From Psychrosphaera ytuae (GTDB taxonomy: Bacteria > Pseudomonadota > Gammaproteobacteria > Enterobacterales > Alteromonadaceae): a stretch of 64,000 nucleotides of DNA. The translations under genes and the position numbers were made by a program. The notes below the pieces were generated by a model. It was given only the letters and a program-made list of their open reading frames with translations. It made no database searches and was not told the origin of the DNA. Below are positions 43,276 through 54,400 of this stretch, in pieces. The DNA is taken from positions 2,232,001-2,296,000 of the forward strand of contig NZ_CP072110.1 in the NCBI RefSeq assembly GCF_017638545.1. The letters are read 5' to 3'. Each line of letters opens with the position of its first letter. Position 1 is the stretch's first letter.

Positions 43276-44442
43276 ATGAACAAAATGGTCTCTTATAATT
43301 GTTTAGGCAAGAAAAAAGTCGTACACATAGTGCCGAGCTTTGGCTGTGGCGGCCTCGAAAAAGTTGTGGTCAACTTGATCAACAATTCAGAGCATTACAA
43401 CGTCAAACACGTTCTTGTCTCTTTAACGACAGACTTCGAGCTTGCTAAAGAGATCAATTGCCCTATCGAAGTTTATTGTCTGGGTAAAAAGCCTGGCAAT
43501 GATGTCATGAGCCATTTAAAACTGTTTAAACTACTGCGCAAAATCAAACCAACAGCGGTTCATACTTATAACTTCGGAACCATTGAATATCACCTCGTGG
43601 CAAAAGCGGCAGGGATCAAAACGACGGTACATTGCGATCATGGCAGAGGTGGTGATGATCCTAAAGGCCAAAATCAGTTTAATAACTTCTTTCGCAAACA
43701 AATCTCGCGGTTTATCGATCATTACATCGTCGTTTCGTATGATCTATTTAGATGGGTCACCGAAGATTTAAGGATACCAAAATCCAAAGTTCAGCTTGTT
43801 TTCAACGGTGTTACGATTGATAGAGATGTACCTGACAAAAAGAGTACTTCTCCAAACTCCGACGCACCATTTACAATTACGACGGTTGGCCGTATCGATC
43901 CAATAAAAAACCAAAAATTGTTACTCAACGCCTTTGAGCTTGGTAAACAGCGCTATCCTCATTGGCAAAACGTCAAACTGCAGTTGGCCGGAAATGGCCC
44001 TATTTTTGAAGAGCTCACTCAATACGCTGCATCTCTAAAGAGTGCATCGGATATTCAATTTTTAGGTTTTAGATCTGACGTCCCAGACATTCTTGCTGGC
44101 ACAGATTTATTTGCACTTTCTAGCTTTTATGAAGCAATGCCGATGACCATTTTAGAGGCGATGGCACAAAAAACACCGGTCATCACAACAGACGTAGGCG
44201 GTATTTCCAAGTTTATTACTGAACAGCACGCGTGGCTTGTAGAGAGTGACAATGTTAAAGCTTATTGCAGCACGTTAAACGATATTATGTCTGATGAGCT
44301 CGGGCGTCATAAAAAGGTAGGCGTCGCGCATCAGCTCGTTTTCGATAACTACAGCATGGACAAAATGGTCGATAAGTATATGGATTTATACCAAATTGAG
44401 CGCCTTGAATTGGACGCTCAATTTGAGCACAAAGCGAGCTAG
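43276..44442 (+). CDS. GT4 glycosyltransferase, PEP-CTERM/EpsH1 system-associated sugar transferase type
   Basis: A 388-residue GT-B-fold glycosyltransferase. The N-terminal domain has VVHIVPSFGCGGLEKVVVNLI, HTYNFGTIEYHLVAKAAGIKTTVHCDHGRG and FIDHYIVVSYDLFRW, the pattern of the exosortase-associated sugar transferase family. The C-terminal domain has TVGRIDPIKNQKLLLNAF and the donor-binding E-x7-E motif in YEAMPMTILEAMA. It probably adds a sugar to the lipid-linked repeat unit in the cytoplasm. No clear Shine-Dalgarno sequence is seen; ATG 43285 is an alternative start. Its 3' end overlaps the convergent FemAB gene by four bases. Confidence 0.83.
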   Translation: MNKMVSYNCLGKKKVVHIVPSFGCGGLEKVVVNLINNSEHYNVKHVLVSLTTDFELAKEINCPIEVYCLGKKPGNDVMSHLKLFKLLRKIKPTAVHTYNFGTIEYHLVAKAAGIKTTVHCDHGRGGDDPKGQNQFNNFFRKQISRFIDHYIVVSYDLFRWVTEDLRIPKSKVQLVFNGVTIDRDVPDKKSTSPNSDAPFTITTVGRIDPIKNQKLLLNAFELGKQRYPHWQNVKLQLAGNGPIFEELTQYAASLKSASDIQFLGFRSDVPDILAGTDLFALSSFYEAMPMTILEAMAQKTPVITTDVGGISKFITEQHAWLVESDNVKAYCSTLNDIMSDELGRHKKVGVAHQLVFDNYSMDKMVDKYMDLYQIERLELDAQFEHKAS

Positions 44443-45485
44443 GGTAGATTTCTAACGAGCGGCGGGCCAATCAGCTTGGTAATTGGAATAGGTAACTTTT
44501 GCCAAACCTTTATCGCCAAATCGAACTTACCACTGCTTGGGGATAGATCAGGTACTTCCTTACCCTCTGGCACCCAGTGATACCAGTAACACTGTTGGGG
44601 CTCGGCTCCCCATTGTTTTTTAAACTTGTAGGTACCCGCGTCAATGGTCGAGCGGCCAAAATCAAATTCTTTAAAGCCTTGTTCAATAGCATGACTCAAT
44701 ATTTGCCAGTATAAATACATGTTGACCGAGATCCGGTTTGCATATTTAACCGTGCTCGCCCAAGGGATCTCCATACGCCCATTGTAATGAAGTAAAAATC
44801 CCGTTGAGACTGGTTTGTTTTGCCAATACACAACACACAATAACGCATTGTCTTTAAAGGTTTCTAAAATAGAACTAAAAAAAGCTTTGCTATAAACCGG
44901 AGTACCTAAATCACGCATGTTGTGGCAGAACACATGATAAAAGTCATCAAGCAACTCAAGACCACCAAATTTATGGCTGACGCCCTCTCTGATAGGACGT
45001 TTTATTTGCGACCGCCTTTTTGAGCCGATTGCCTTGCCTAGTGCTTCAGCTGATTCAGGCAATGACAAAACCATGTTTACCTTGTGAGTATTTACGTGCA
45101 AGTCAGGTAATTCGAGTTCGTGATCGGCACGTAATTGTAGATGCGATACTTTGCTAGATTGGGCAAGGTCAATTGCGGTTTTAATTAACGCATGTTCTAT
45201 CTCAATACTCTCTGCTATGGCACTTCCGTAATTGAAGTAAGGCATCGAAACCATGTAATGACCAAACAACCAACTGTTCAAGTCGACAATTGGCATCACA
45301 CCCACTATAGATTTGTCTGAGTTCTTTGCAATTAGATACAAGGGTTTTTGTTTTAACGTTTTTGAGATGACCTCTATCCAAGCCGTTTTGTGGTAAAGGC
45401 TAGAGGCTGTTTTCGAATCTACGTACTCATCCCATTGTGCGTAATCGTTTGGCGTCAATAAAGTAATGCTGACGTTTGTATCCAT
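44439..45485 (-). CDS. FemAB-like protein, XrtA/PEP-CTERM system-associated
   Basis: A 348-residue FemAB/GNAT-type protein. Features include KTAWIEVISKTLKQKPLYLIAK at residues ~33-54, FSIL...DNALLCVVYWQNKPVSTGFLLHYNG and FDFGRSTIDAGTYKFKKQWGA (about 285-305). The last matches the exosortase-linked FemAB family (TIGR03019 type). It is the last gene of the wecB-wecC-beta-helix-femAB operon, one base after the beta-helix gene. Its likely role is acylation of amino sugars in the exopolysaccharide, by analogy. Confidence 0.85.
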   Translation of the reverse strand: MDTNVSITLLTPNDYAQWDEYVDSKTASSLYHKTAWIEVISKTLKQKPLYLIAKNSDKSIVGVMPIVDLNSWLFGHYMVSMPYFNYGSAIAESIEIEHALIKTAIDLAQSSKVSHLQLRADHELELPDLHVNTHKVNMVLSLPESAEALGKAIGSKRRSQIKRPIREGVSHKFGGLELLDDFYHVFCHNMRDLGTPVYSKAFFSSILETFKDNALLCVVYWQNKPVSTGFLLHYNGRMEIPWASTVKYANRISVNMYLYWQILSHAIEQGFKEFDFGRSTIDAGTYKFKKQWGAEPQQCYWYHWVPEGKEVPDLSPSSGKFDLAIKVWQKLPIPITKLIGPPLVRNLP

Positions 45486-45486
45486 G

Positions 45487-46542
45487 TTATAAATTCTCTT
45501 TGTTCCCTAAGGCCCTAATTTGATCCATGACGAGCGTGCGTTCTTCAATAGTAGGTAGGTAAGGATAGGGTTTAACTTTGGCAGCTTGTCTCGAAAGGTA
45601 CCACGAGTTACCTGGAACCATCTGGTTAGGGTGATTAAAATCACCAACAAACACATTGCCGCGATTAACAAACTCATCGTCTAAACGCTTAGAGATTAAA
45701 ACGTTAACATCACGGTCGTAAAAAATGAGATTGTTTTTTAGCTCAATACGGTTGATGGCAAACTTCTTAGGCTTTTTCTCAAGTCCGTAAGCAATTAACT
45801 GGCTATTGGACGAATTAGGTCCTTGTTGCAAAATACTATCGCGAATAATTAGCTCACCGTATTCAGCCATATCTATGAGTCGACTATCGACGCCATCTAG
45901 AGTTGCAAGCAGGCTGTTTTCGACAAGTACTTTAGCCGAACGTGATTTGATTCCTGATCCTTGCTTTTTGTTGCTGACAATAGTGCTGTATCGAACGTTC
46001 AGTTCATCTGCAATGATATACATAGCGTGGCTATAACCATTTCGGTTACCCAGTCGTTCAAATTTCGAAAACTCTATGTTTACCGAGCCTTTAACTCGAC
46101 TGGTCATTACACCGGATTGACTATCATGAACATACAAATCTCGAATGGTGATGTTGCGCCCTTCAAATTTTATACATGAGCCATTACCGTCGGGTACTGC
46201 AATATTAGTGCACTCAATCGACTCGACCAACACATTATTGCCTGTTAAAACCAATGCGGCTTTACCATCAACAAAAGCACCGTCAAAGACGACACCCGGC
46301 TCACCAATTATTGAAATATCACTTTTGGTGATATAAGCGCCTTTTGTATAAACACCTTTTTCTAGGTAAATCGTACTCTTATCAACAATTGCAGGTACTG
46401 CATCGGAAAGCGAGTCGAACGGCATCCCGTCGACGTATACTTTTTTGGCAGCTGCAGCTGGAGACATGACACAAGTCAGCACTAAACTCAAAGTGATAAC
46501 TATGTTTATCACAAGTTTATTCAACAATTGAATGAACTGCAT
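45487..46542 (-). CDS. Exported right-handed parallel beta-helix repeat protein
   Basis: A 351-residue protein with a signal peptide (residues ~12-31, ending MSPAAA). A right-handed parallel beta-helix follows: KKVYVDGMPFDSLSDAVPAIVDKSTIYLEKGVYT opens the first coil, then repeating VLVESIECTNI / ITIRDLYVHDS / VNIEFSKFERL / LNVRYSTIV / VLVENSLLATL coils. The fold is that of pectate-lyase-like polysaccharide lyases and C5-epimerases. No clear catalytic set can be named from sequence. It is third in the wecB operon, so it probably acts on the same exopolysaccharide in the periplasm. Confidence 0.8.
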   Translation of the reverse strand: MQFIQLLNKLVINIVITLSLVLTCVMSPAAAAKKVYVDGMPFDSLSDAVPAIVDKSTIYLEKGVYTKGAYITKSDISIIGEPGVVFDGAFVDGKAALVLTGNNVLVESIECTNIAVPDGNGSCIKFEGRNITIRDLYVHDSQSGVMTSRVKGSVNIEFSKFERLGNRNGYSHAMYIIADELNVRYSTIVSNKKQGSGIKSRSAKVLVENSLLATLDGVDSRLIDMAEYGELIIRDSILQQGPNSSNSQLIAYGLEKKPKKFAINRIELKNNLIFYDRDVNVLISKRLDDEFVNRGNVFVGDFNHPNQMVPGNSWYLSRQAAKVKPYPYLPTIEERTLVMDQIRALGNKENL

Positions 46543-46562
46543 GAACGACGCTCCTGACTTTG

Positions 46563-47813
46563 TTACAAGATGCCTCGCGTATCAATGACAACTTTACGCG
46601 CAAACTCTGATTTATCTGCGGATTTGAATTCTTTATGGTCAACCAAAACAACAATGACGTTGGCTTTTTCAAGAGCTTGCTTCAATGAGACAAGTTCAAT
46701 GTTCTTTTGGCTTAAAGAGCTAGGTAACTCCTTGATATTTGGTTCGACTGCAAGTAGCTCACCGACATGGTCGTTTGCTAATTGTTCTACGATTTGAACC
46801 GCTGGGCTTTCGCGTAAGTCATCAATATCCGCTTTAAAGGCTAGGCCTAAACACGCAATAACGGGCTTTTTAAATTCGTCCGCAGCTTGTTTGATTTGAT
46901 CGATGACATAATAAGGTTTGCCATCATTCACTAAGCGCGCTTGTTTGATCAACTTAGCTTGTTCTGGACAACTATCAACGATAAACCAAGGATCAACAGC
47001 GATGCAATGACCGCCCACACCTGGTCCTGGATTAAGTATGTTTACTCGAGGATGGCGGTTAGCAAGTCGAATGAGTTCCCATACGTTTATGTGTAATTGA
47101 TCACAAATGGTCGAAAGCTCGTTTGCAAAGGCAATGTTGACATCGCGGAATGAGTTTTCAGTTAGTTTTGCCATTTCTGCAGTACGAGCGTTGGTTACAA
47201 TGCATTCACCGCGAACAAAGGTTTTGTATAGTTCTACTGCTTTGGCACTACATGCCGATGATATACCACCGATGACACGGTCATTAGATACTAGTTCTTG
47301 TAAAACGTAGCCAGGTAAAACGCGCTCTGGACAGTGCGCAACCTTGATATCAGCTTGGTCGCCAACGTCCTGTGGGAAAGTTAAATCTGGACGCGCTTCT
47401 TTTAACCAGCCTGCTAGCTTTTCAGTTGCACCCACTGGTGAGGTGGATTCAAGGATGATTAAATTACCTTTTTCAATCACAGGTGCGATAGCTTTGGCTG
47501 CACTCTCGATGTAACTCAGGTCGGGACTGTGAGAGTCGTCACTACCGTGTTTGAATGGTGTTGGAACCGCTATCATAAATGCATCGGCCGGTTCGACTTG
47601 CGTTGTCGCTCTCAAATTACCTGTCGATACGACACTTTTAACGACTATGTCTAAATCAGGCTCTACGATGTGGATGTTACCAGCATTTATAGTATCAACC
47701 GCATGTTGGTTGATTTCGACACCAACTACTTTGATGCCACGAGAGGCAATAACGGCTGCTGTAGGTAAGCCAATGTATCCTAAGCCAATCACTGAAACGG
47801 TGTTAAATTCCAT
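46563..47813 (-). CDS. wecC: UDP-N-acetyl-D-mannosamine dehydrogenase
   Basis: A 416-residue nucleotide-sugar dehydrogenase, close to E. coli WecC (420). The N-terminal Rossmann motif is GLGYIGLPTAAVIASRG (residues 10-26). The active-site Cys lies in GPGVGGHCIAVDPWFIVD, and the conserved TENSFRDVNIAFANEL segment is present. It oxidises UDP-ManNAc to UDP-ManNAcA with two NAD+. It is 30 bases downstream of wecB, which supplies the substrate. Without other enterobacterial common antigen genes nearby, the product most likely feeds the exopolysaccharide made here. Confidence 0.92.
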   Translation of the reverse strand: MEFNTVSVIGLGYIGLPTAAVIASRGIKVVGVEINQHAVDTINAGNIHIVEPDLDIVVKSVVSTGNLRATTQVEPADAFMIAVPTPFKHGSDDSHSPDLSYIESAAKAIAPVIEKGNLIILESTSPVGATEKLAGWLKEARPDLTFPQDVGDQADIKVAHCPERVLPGYVLQELVSNDRVIGGISSACSAKAVELYKTFVRGECIVTNARTAEMAKLTENSFRDVNIAFANELSTICDQLHINVWELIRLANRHPRVNILNPGPGVGGHCIAVDPWFIVDSCPEQAKLIKQARLVNDGKPYYVIDQIKQAADEFKKPVIACLGLAFKADIDDLRESPAVQIVEQLANDHVGELLAVEPNIKELPSSLSQKNIELVSLKQALEKANVIVVLVDHKEFKSADKSEFARKVVIDTRGIL

Positions 47814-47843
47814 TCCCTAAGTTCCTATATCTAATACGTTTTA

Positions 47844-48968
47844 TTATAATTTTTTGAGTAAGGTATCAACGATACGGCCACACGCTTGACCATCACCATA
47901 TGGATTGTGCGCTCTTGCCATCGACTGGTAAAGTGCGTCATCATCAAGTAATGCAAAGGTTTCTGAGACAATTTTAGAAGTATCAGTACCCACTAGCTTC
48001 ACAGTTCCCGCCTCTATCGCTTCTGGTCGTTCAGTGGTATCTCGCATCACTAATACAGGTTTGCCCAGAGATGGCGCTTCCTCTTGAACACCACCAGAAT
48101 CCGTAATGATCAGATAACTTTGATTCATCAAATAAACAAACGGCAAGTAATCTTGTGGTTCGATAAGGACAATATTATCGTGTTTTGATAATAGGCGATT
48201 AACCGGTTCTCTGACATTAGGATTGAGATGCATCGGATAGACAATTTGTACGTCAGAGCGCTGGTCTGCAATATCCGCAAGTGCAGCGCAAATTCGCTCA
48301 AAACCACCACCAAAACTTTCTCGACGGTGACCTGTCACTAATATGAGCTTTTTGGACGCGTCTAAGAAATCAAACTTCTCAACAAACTGAGTTTGCAATT
48401 CTTTATCAGTTTCTAATTTGTTTTTAACCCACAGCAATGCGTCGATGACCGTATTACCAGTAATAACAATGTCAGATTGAGAGACATTTTCTTTGAGCAA
48501 GTTTTCTTGAGAAAGTTGAGTCGGGGCAAAATGGTAATTAGTCAACGACCCAGTAAGCTTTCGATTGGCTTCTTCTGGCCAAGGCGAATAAATATTGCCC
48601 GTTCTGAGGCCAGCTTCTACATGGCCAACCTTAATTTGTTGATAAAACGCCGCTAGGGAAGCTGAAAACGTTGTAGTGGTATCACCATGAACCAATACTA
48701 CGTCGGGTTTGAATTCATTCAACACAGGTTTTAACCCTGAAAGTATATTACCTGTGACGTCATACAAGTCTTGGCCGGGCTTCATGATGTTTAGATCAAA
48801 ATCAGGCTTTATTTCAAATAAGTCCAAAACTTGGTCCAACATTTCTCGGTGCTGTGCAGTTACACATACCTTAGCGTCTAGGCCTTCGGCTTCAGCTAAC
48901 TTATGGACAAGAGGTGCCATTTTTATGGCTTCTGGACGGGTGCCAAAAACCGTGAGAACTTTTTTCAT
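47844..48968 (-). CDS. wecB: UDP-N-acetylglucosamine 2-epimerase (non-hydrolysing)
   Basis: A 374-residue GT-B-fold epimerase. Conserved motifs are GTRPEAIKMAPLVHKL (residues 8-23), VHGDTTTTFSASLAAFY, HVEAGLRTGNIYSPWPEE and LVTGHRRESFGGG. ITDSGGVQEEAPSLGKPVLV and MRDTTERPE follow. It interconverts UDP-GlcNAc and UDP-ManNAc. It is first in a four-gene operon with wecC, and a 144-base spacer separates it from the divergent deacetylase gene. Confidence 0.93.
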   Translation of the reverse strand: MKKVLTVFGTRPEAIKMAPLVHKLAEAEGLDAKVCVTAQHREMLDQVLDLFEIKPDFDLNIMKPGQDLYDVTGNILSGLKPVLNEFKPDVVLVHGDTTTTFSASLAAFYQQIKVGHVEAGLRTGNIYSPWPEEANRKLTGSLTNYHFAPTQLSQENLLKENVSQSDIVITGNTVIDALLWVKNKLETDKELQTQFVEKFDFLDASKKLILVTGHRRESFGGGFERICAALADIADQRSDVQIVYPMHLNPNVREPVNRLLSKHDNIVLIEPQDYLPFVYLMNQSYLIITDSGGVQEEAPSLGKPVLVMRDTTERPEAIEAGTVKLVGTDTSKIVSETFALLDDDALYQSMARAHNPYGDGQACGRIVDTLLKKL

Positions 48969-49112
48969 TTTAGCCCTAAATTTTCCCTAAATTTATCAAG
49001 TTATTTTGCCTGACTCTTGTTAAGATTTACAGAGTTTAATTGCAGGCTAATGACCCAAACATCAGTCTTGTATTCATTGAAGCAGATTTCACCGACAAAG
49101 GACATAAAAGGA

Positions 49113-50078
49113 ATGTTAAAATTTGGTTTGTCGATACTGGCATGGATGCACTTTTTGAGACTGAAAGAGCACCCATTCGGGATCTTGTATTTTCACCGAG
49201 TGTTAAAACAGGCAGAGCCATTTTGTCCTGATGACTGGACCGAAAATCAATTTGAGCAACTCGTCGCAGTACTGAGCAAGCAGTTTAATATCTTACCCAT
49301 ATCAGAAGCACTCGAATTACAACGACGTGATCAATTACCTGCCAAAACCTTGTGTCTTTCTTTCGACGATGGCTATCAAGACAACGCAACACTTGCGGCA
49401 CCGATATTAGAAAAATACGGAGTCAGAGGTAGCTTTTTTGTTGCGACCGAGGGAACTGAGCGTGGTTATTTATGGAATGATGAATTGGCTTATTTTCTTG
49501 GAGAGGGCTTTGTTAACACATCAAAACCTGAGTCAATTGCATTCGAAGGGACAGAGTATAACTTGAAGTCCGTTGAGCATAGATCTGTGGTTTATCTTGA
49601 TTTAGTCGGCAAGTTGAAAGTCCTGCCAAATAACCAAAGAGATCAAGGGCTCGAGTCGATAAAATCGCAATTGGGCGCCACACAACATCCTCCACGTTGT
49701 ATGATGACAACTAAGCAATTACAAAGCTTACAGGATAATGGCCATGACATTGGTGCTCATACCCATAGTCATAGCATTTTATCTTATCAGAGCTCAAACA
49801 CGGCTAGATCTGAAATGACGCAGTCGATCAATTACCTCAATCAGGTATTAGACAAGCCTGTGACTCTATTTGCATATCCAAATGGGTGGGTCGGCCGTGA
49901 TTTTACGATAGAACATGAGCGACTACTTGAAGAGCTTGGACTTGAATATGGCGTAGCGACCAATGATGGTGGCGTGACGACAAAGACAAGAAAAACCGCA
50001 ATTCCTCGCTTCATGCCGTACAGAAAACAACTCGATCAATTTTGCCTTTCAGCGATGAAAATAATGGGAGAAACCTAA
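49113..50078 (+). CDS. Polysaccharide deacetylase (NodB/CE4)
   Basis: A 321-residue CE4 deacetylase. The NodB fold begins CLSFDDGYQDNATLAAPILEKYG (the second Asp is a zinc ligand) and continues with HDIGAHTHSHSILS, which supplies the two His zinc ligands. LFAYPNGWVGR follows. The N-terminal FGILYFHRVL motif is typical of the cytoplasmic or membrane-associated GT-linked group. The ATG at 49113 is chosen because AAAGGA lies ten bases before it; 49050 is an alternative. It should remove N-acetyl groups from hexosamine units of the polymer. A GT4 gene follows two bases later. Confidence 0.85.
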   Translation: MLKFGLSILAWMHFLRLKEHPFGILYFHRVLKQAEPFCPDDWTENQFEQLVAVLSKQFNILPISEALELQRRDQLPAKTLCLSFDDGYQDNATLAAPILEKYGVRGSFFVATEGTERGYLWNDELAYFLGEGFVNTSKPESIAFEGTEYNLKSVEHRSVVYLDLVGKLKVLPNNQRDQGLESIKSQLGATQHPPRCMMTTKQLQSLQDNGHDIGAHTHSHSILSYQSSNTARSEMTQSINYLNQVLDKPVTLFAYPNGWVGRDFTIEHERLLEELGLEYGVATNDGGVTTKTRKTAIPRFMPYRKQLDQFCLSAMKIMGET

Positions 50079-50080
50079 CG

Positions 50081-51307
50081 GTGGCAACAACCAAGACTTT
50101 GTTAATGATTGCATTTGAATTTCCACCGGGAAACGGCGCGTCGGTTCCACGTATCGAAAGCTTTTATCGATACTTAAAGCAGTGGGGATGGAAAGTGGTA
50201 GTTCTTACGGCCAACCCGCAAGCCTATGAACGAGTCAACCCTGATTATCAAGATACCGAAGACGATTTGGTATACCGAACGTTTGCTCTTGACGCTCCTA
50301 GACACTTGTCGATAAAAGGAAAATATATTGCTGCTAGTGCGACTCCTGACCGTTGGGGGTTGACGTGGATCCCTTCGGCACTAAACAAAGGCCGTCAATT
50401 AGTCAAAAAATACCAACCCGATGTGATTTGGTCGTCATCGCCTATCCCAAGTACTCATTTTATTGCCAATAAATTATCTCAAAAGCACGGTATTCCATGG
50501 GTTGCAGATTACCGAGATCCGTTTCATTACATGAACGGCTCAGCGGGTCCCAAGCTCGATAAAATCCATAAAAAAATTGATCAAAACACATTAACAAACG
50601 CAGATCATTTAACGTTTGCGACCGAGCAAGTCAAAGAATTATATCAGGACAAATACGGTAATTTGGTAACAGACAAAAGCACAGTAATTGAAAACGGCTT
50701 CGATGAGGCTAATTTCGCTAAGCTTGAGACACTTACAAACAAATCAACACCGTTTACTAAAGACAAATTCTCTCTGTATTACAGTGGTGTCTTGTATCCT
50801 CATGGCCGAGATCCACGTCCTGTATTTGATACTATATCTGAGTTATCCACACAGGGTGTTATCGGGGCTGATAATTTTGAGTTAGTGTTTCAAGGCGCAG
50901 GTGATGGTACTGAATTTCAAGATTACATAACAGAGAAAAACATAGAATCATTAGTGTCTTTTGTTGAGCCTGTGCCATTTTTAAATGCATTGAATAACAT
51001 GATGCATGCAGACGCGCTGTTACTTATTCAAGACAGTCGTTTTAATAAACAAATACCGGGCAAAATATACGAGTACCTTAGAACTCAACGACCGATGCTG
51101 GTTAAAGCAGACCCTGAAGGGGCGACTTATCAAGTCGCAGCGGGATTTGACAAGGTTTATAACGGTTACAATACAGGAGAGTTACAAGAGGCTCTCACAT
51201 CATTGTTGAAGCTTAATCAAAGCGAAGAGATTGCCCGAGACGTTAATAGATTTAATCGAGAAGCGAAAGCAAAGCAGCTTTTGGATGTAATAAACTCTAT
51301 AAACTAG
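50081..51307 (+). CDS. Glycosyltransferase (GT4-like, GT-B fold)
   Basis: A 408-residue GT-B glycosyltransferase. LLMIAFEFPPGNGASVPRIESFYRYLKQWGWKVVVLT opens the acceptor domain. PDVIWSSSPIPSTHFIANKL and VADYRDPFHYMNG follow. The donor domain has LYYSGVLYPHGRDPRPVF and QIPGKIYEYLRTQRPMLVKADPEG. It starts with GTG at 50081 after GGGAGA, two bases beyond the deacetylase stop, so the two are coupled. The specific sugar is unknown. Confidence 0.83.
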   Translation: MATTKTLLMIAFEFPPGNGASVPRIESFYRYLKQWGWKVVVLTANPQAYERVNPDYQDTEDDLVYRTFALDAPRHLSIKGKYIAASATPDRWGLTWIPSALNKGRQLVKKYQPDVIWSSSPIPSTHFIANKLSQKHGIPWVADYRDPFHYMNGSAGPKLDKIHKKIDQNTLTNADHLTFATEQVKELYQDKYGNLVTDKSTVIENGFDEANFAKLETLTNKSTPFTKDKFSLYYSGVLYPHGRDPRPVFDTISELSTQGVIGADNFELVFQGAGDGTEFQDYITEKNIESLVSFVEPVPFLNALNNMMHADALLLIQDSRFNKQIPGKIYEYLRTQRPMLVKADPEGATYQVAAGFDKVYNGYNTGELQEALTSLLKLNQSEEIARDVNRFNREAKAKQLLDVINSIN

Positions 51308-51446
51308 AAGGTAAACTTTTTATATTTAATAAATTCATTTGTTTACTTATGGTCAAACCAGTGGAGTGTTGAACATTTTTTAACCACAACTAAAATGCAC
51401 AGTCTATCCAGTTCTTGTTGTTTAGGTTATTTTCAGGAGAAGTAGT

Positions 51447-54400
51447 ATGAAAAACCTATTAAGAATTGCCGCACTGTTTGTGACGGCTGCTTGCTCTTCT
51501 ACGGTTCGCTCTGAGCCAGAAACATTCATGTCTTTCGACTTTAAAGATGGTCAAATCGAAAATGGCTTCGGCGATTGGTTCTACTCTGATAAAGGGGAAA
51601 ATCCCTGTGGGGTGTATGCGGGTGATCAGCAATCTAAATTGTGTAGTTTAGATGGGTTGAAAGCTTATGCATATTATAATGGATACAATAACAAGCACAT
51701 GGGGTGGATGAGGTATGGATTTATCGACTCTGGTTCAACCAATAGTGTTTCTGGCTCATCATTGAAAATAAAGCTGACAGGCGGAGTCAAAGAAGGTTCG
51801 GATGGCACAATTCAAGAATATGGTATTTACACTAAAGCTAAATCAGATGCATCAGCTTTGAAAATACAAAGCACTAGTTTAGATTCTAATGAAATCTTAC
51901 CCGGGGATTTGTCACTTTATTTTAAAACTCAAACATCAGAATCTAAGTTTTCCGGCTTACAGGGAAAGAACCGATTATCGGTATGGGTGTTAATGCCACC
52001 GCGTACACATGATTTTGATAAGCAATCAAAAACTTATTCTTCTCGACCATCTCACACTTTTAGTTGGTATCCATTTATCGGAAGCTCAAAAGGTGGTCAT
52101 TATTACCATTCAGCTACTAATATCTCGATGGGGGGATGGACAAAGATTCAGTTTGATGCGCACCCAACTCATCATAATTCAGGCGCTCACAACCAGTACA
52201 GTGCCTTTGAAGAAGGGGGATACGACTATCCAGGCGATGGGACTGGGTATTTTAATAATATAACCACGTTTGCGCTTCGTAATGGTTTTTCCTCCAATCA
52301 ACCAACTTACTCCGAATTTTACATTGATAACTTACAAACAGACTATGTTCCATACGAAAATGAGGAGACAATCAGTACTTTAGGCATTGGCTATAACCCG
52401 GATCAAAAAAGGTTTGATATCAGTTTTGAGGATAAATATAGATGCCCAACATGCGTTGCAAAATACATTGTAAAGTACTCATTCGAGCCAATTAATAATG
52501 AAAATTTTGACGTTGCATACACTCCCATATCAACGATAAATTTTAATAGAAGCTTAAATAACGAAAGCGGGATTATTTACAAACCAAATTCTGGCTACAA
52601 TCAGGTTTGGGCTGCTTTCGATCTTCGTGCAGAACATCGAGATAAACTCCTTCATGGGACAAATATTTACTTTGCAGTCAAAGACATCTCTGATAGAAGC
52701 GCTATTAACCAACAAGCTGCTGATTTTAGGATTGTAAACGTTCCAAATATTGGAGAGACGTTTGTTAAAGATTTGGTAAAAACGATTTCTTACCAAATAT
52801 TAGACGTCGAATTTCCTATATCTGTAGAAGGCAGTAAGCGTTTTGAGCCTATAGTGGGCCATGAATTTAGCGGAAAGCTTGATATTTGGGGAGGTAAAAA
52901 GCCTTATCGGATATCAGGACAGCTACCATCAGGTCTAGCCGTGTCAAATGATGGTCTAATCCATGGTGTGCCTTCACAAAAGGAATTCCAACAAACAAGC
53001 ATCACGATATCAGATGCAAAAGGTAATCAACAAACCATATCGGTTGTTTTTGACATCAAGACAGAAGATGATTTTGACGTCCCTCATTGTGGATTGGTAG
53101 TCGATTTCAAAGAGTCAAAAACCGCATCCGTCATTTCAGACGCTCGCTTTTCTAATATCATAACGGACAAATATACGGGATTTGTTGAAACGGGCACGAC
53201 TATTAAGGTTGGTTCAAATGGCTCATATGATTTTACCGCTATTACTGGTGATGGTTATGCGTTGAAGCCAGGAGATAGTGTTAGGTTAACCTGGAAAAAT
53301 CAAGGTAATGAGACTCTCTGGGTAGCACCTAATATCTCTTTTAATCATGTAGGAAGAATTTCACTGTCGGACTCGAGTCTCTGGCAAAGCATGCCTGGTC
53401 TGTCAATTAAACCAGGTAGTGTTGAAGTTATCGAATATAAGGTGACAGAGGATATTTATTCAACAAGTCTAAACGTCAACTCTAACACGTCTAATACAAA
53501 TGAATTGGTATTAGAAAAAATTGAATTTGTAGAGTTAAGTCGACCAAAAGAGGATATATGTAAAAGGTACTTCCCGCCGGGATCCAACAAAGAGTCGGCC
53601 CTCGTAGATTTTGAAAACTCTCAATCTGAGTCTGTAATGAGGGTGCGAGGGTTAAATTCTATTGTCATGGACAAATACACATCTATCGTAGGAATCGGGT
53701 CAACAACGGTGACAGGAAATAATGGAGGCTACAATTTTCAGGGCGTGACTGGAGAAGGATACGAATTTGTTGCTGGCGATATTATTCGAGTTTATTGGAA
53801 GAATATTTCGAACGAAATCTTAGATGCATCGCCTTTACTATCTTTTACGGAAAAAGGCCGGTACTCATCAGAAAGGGCAGGAAGCTGGTTAGAACTTGGC
53901 TCTTTTACGTTAAAAGGAGGTGAAGAGGTTGTTCAAACTTTTGTCTTCGATGCAGCCACGGCCCAAAAATACAATGTAATCAACGTCAGTAATCAATCAC
54001 ATACCAACAGTCAACTGTTGTTGGACAAAATTACATTGCAATCATCGAACGACTCGATGGGATTCCATGAAAATGAGCTGAACACAGCCATTCAATATCA
54101 GAACTATAAATATCAACTTAGTCACAGTGCTTCTGAAAACGCTATTGTTAAATCAAATAGTCAATTGCCATTGGGATTGCAATTAGAGTCTACAGGACTC
54201 ATAACGGGTAAGCCGCAGGAGTTTGGAGATTTTGTGCTCGACTTAGTCTTGGTAGATACTGAAGGAAAGTCAGTTGAACAACAACTACGCCTCACAATTA
54301 TCCCTCACACTATGTACTCGGCATCCAACTGTGAAGCAATATTATCGTTTGATAATAACGGTTACCTTGCACATTCAGAAAGCGTGGATATTGTAAACAC

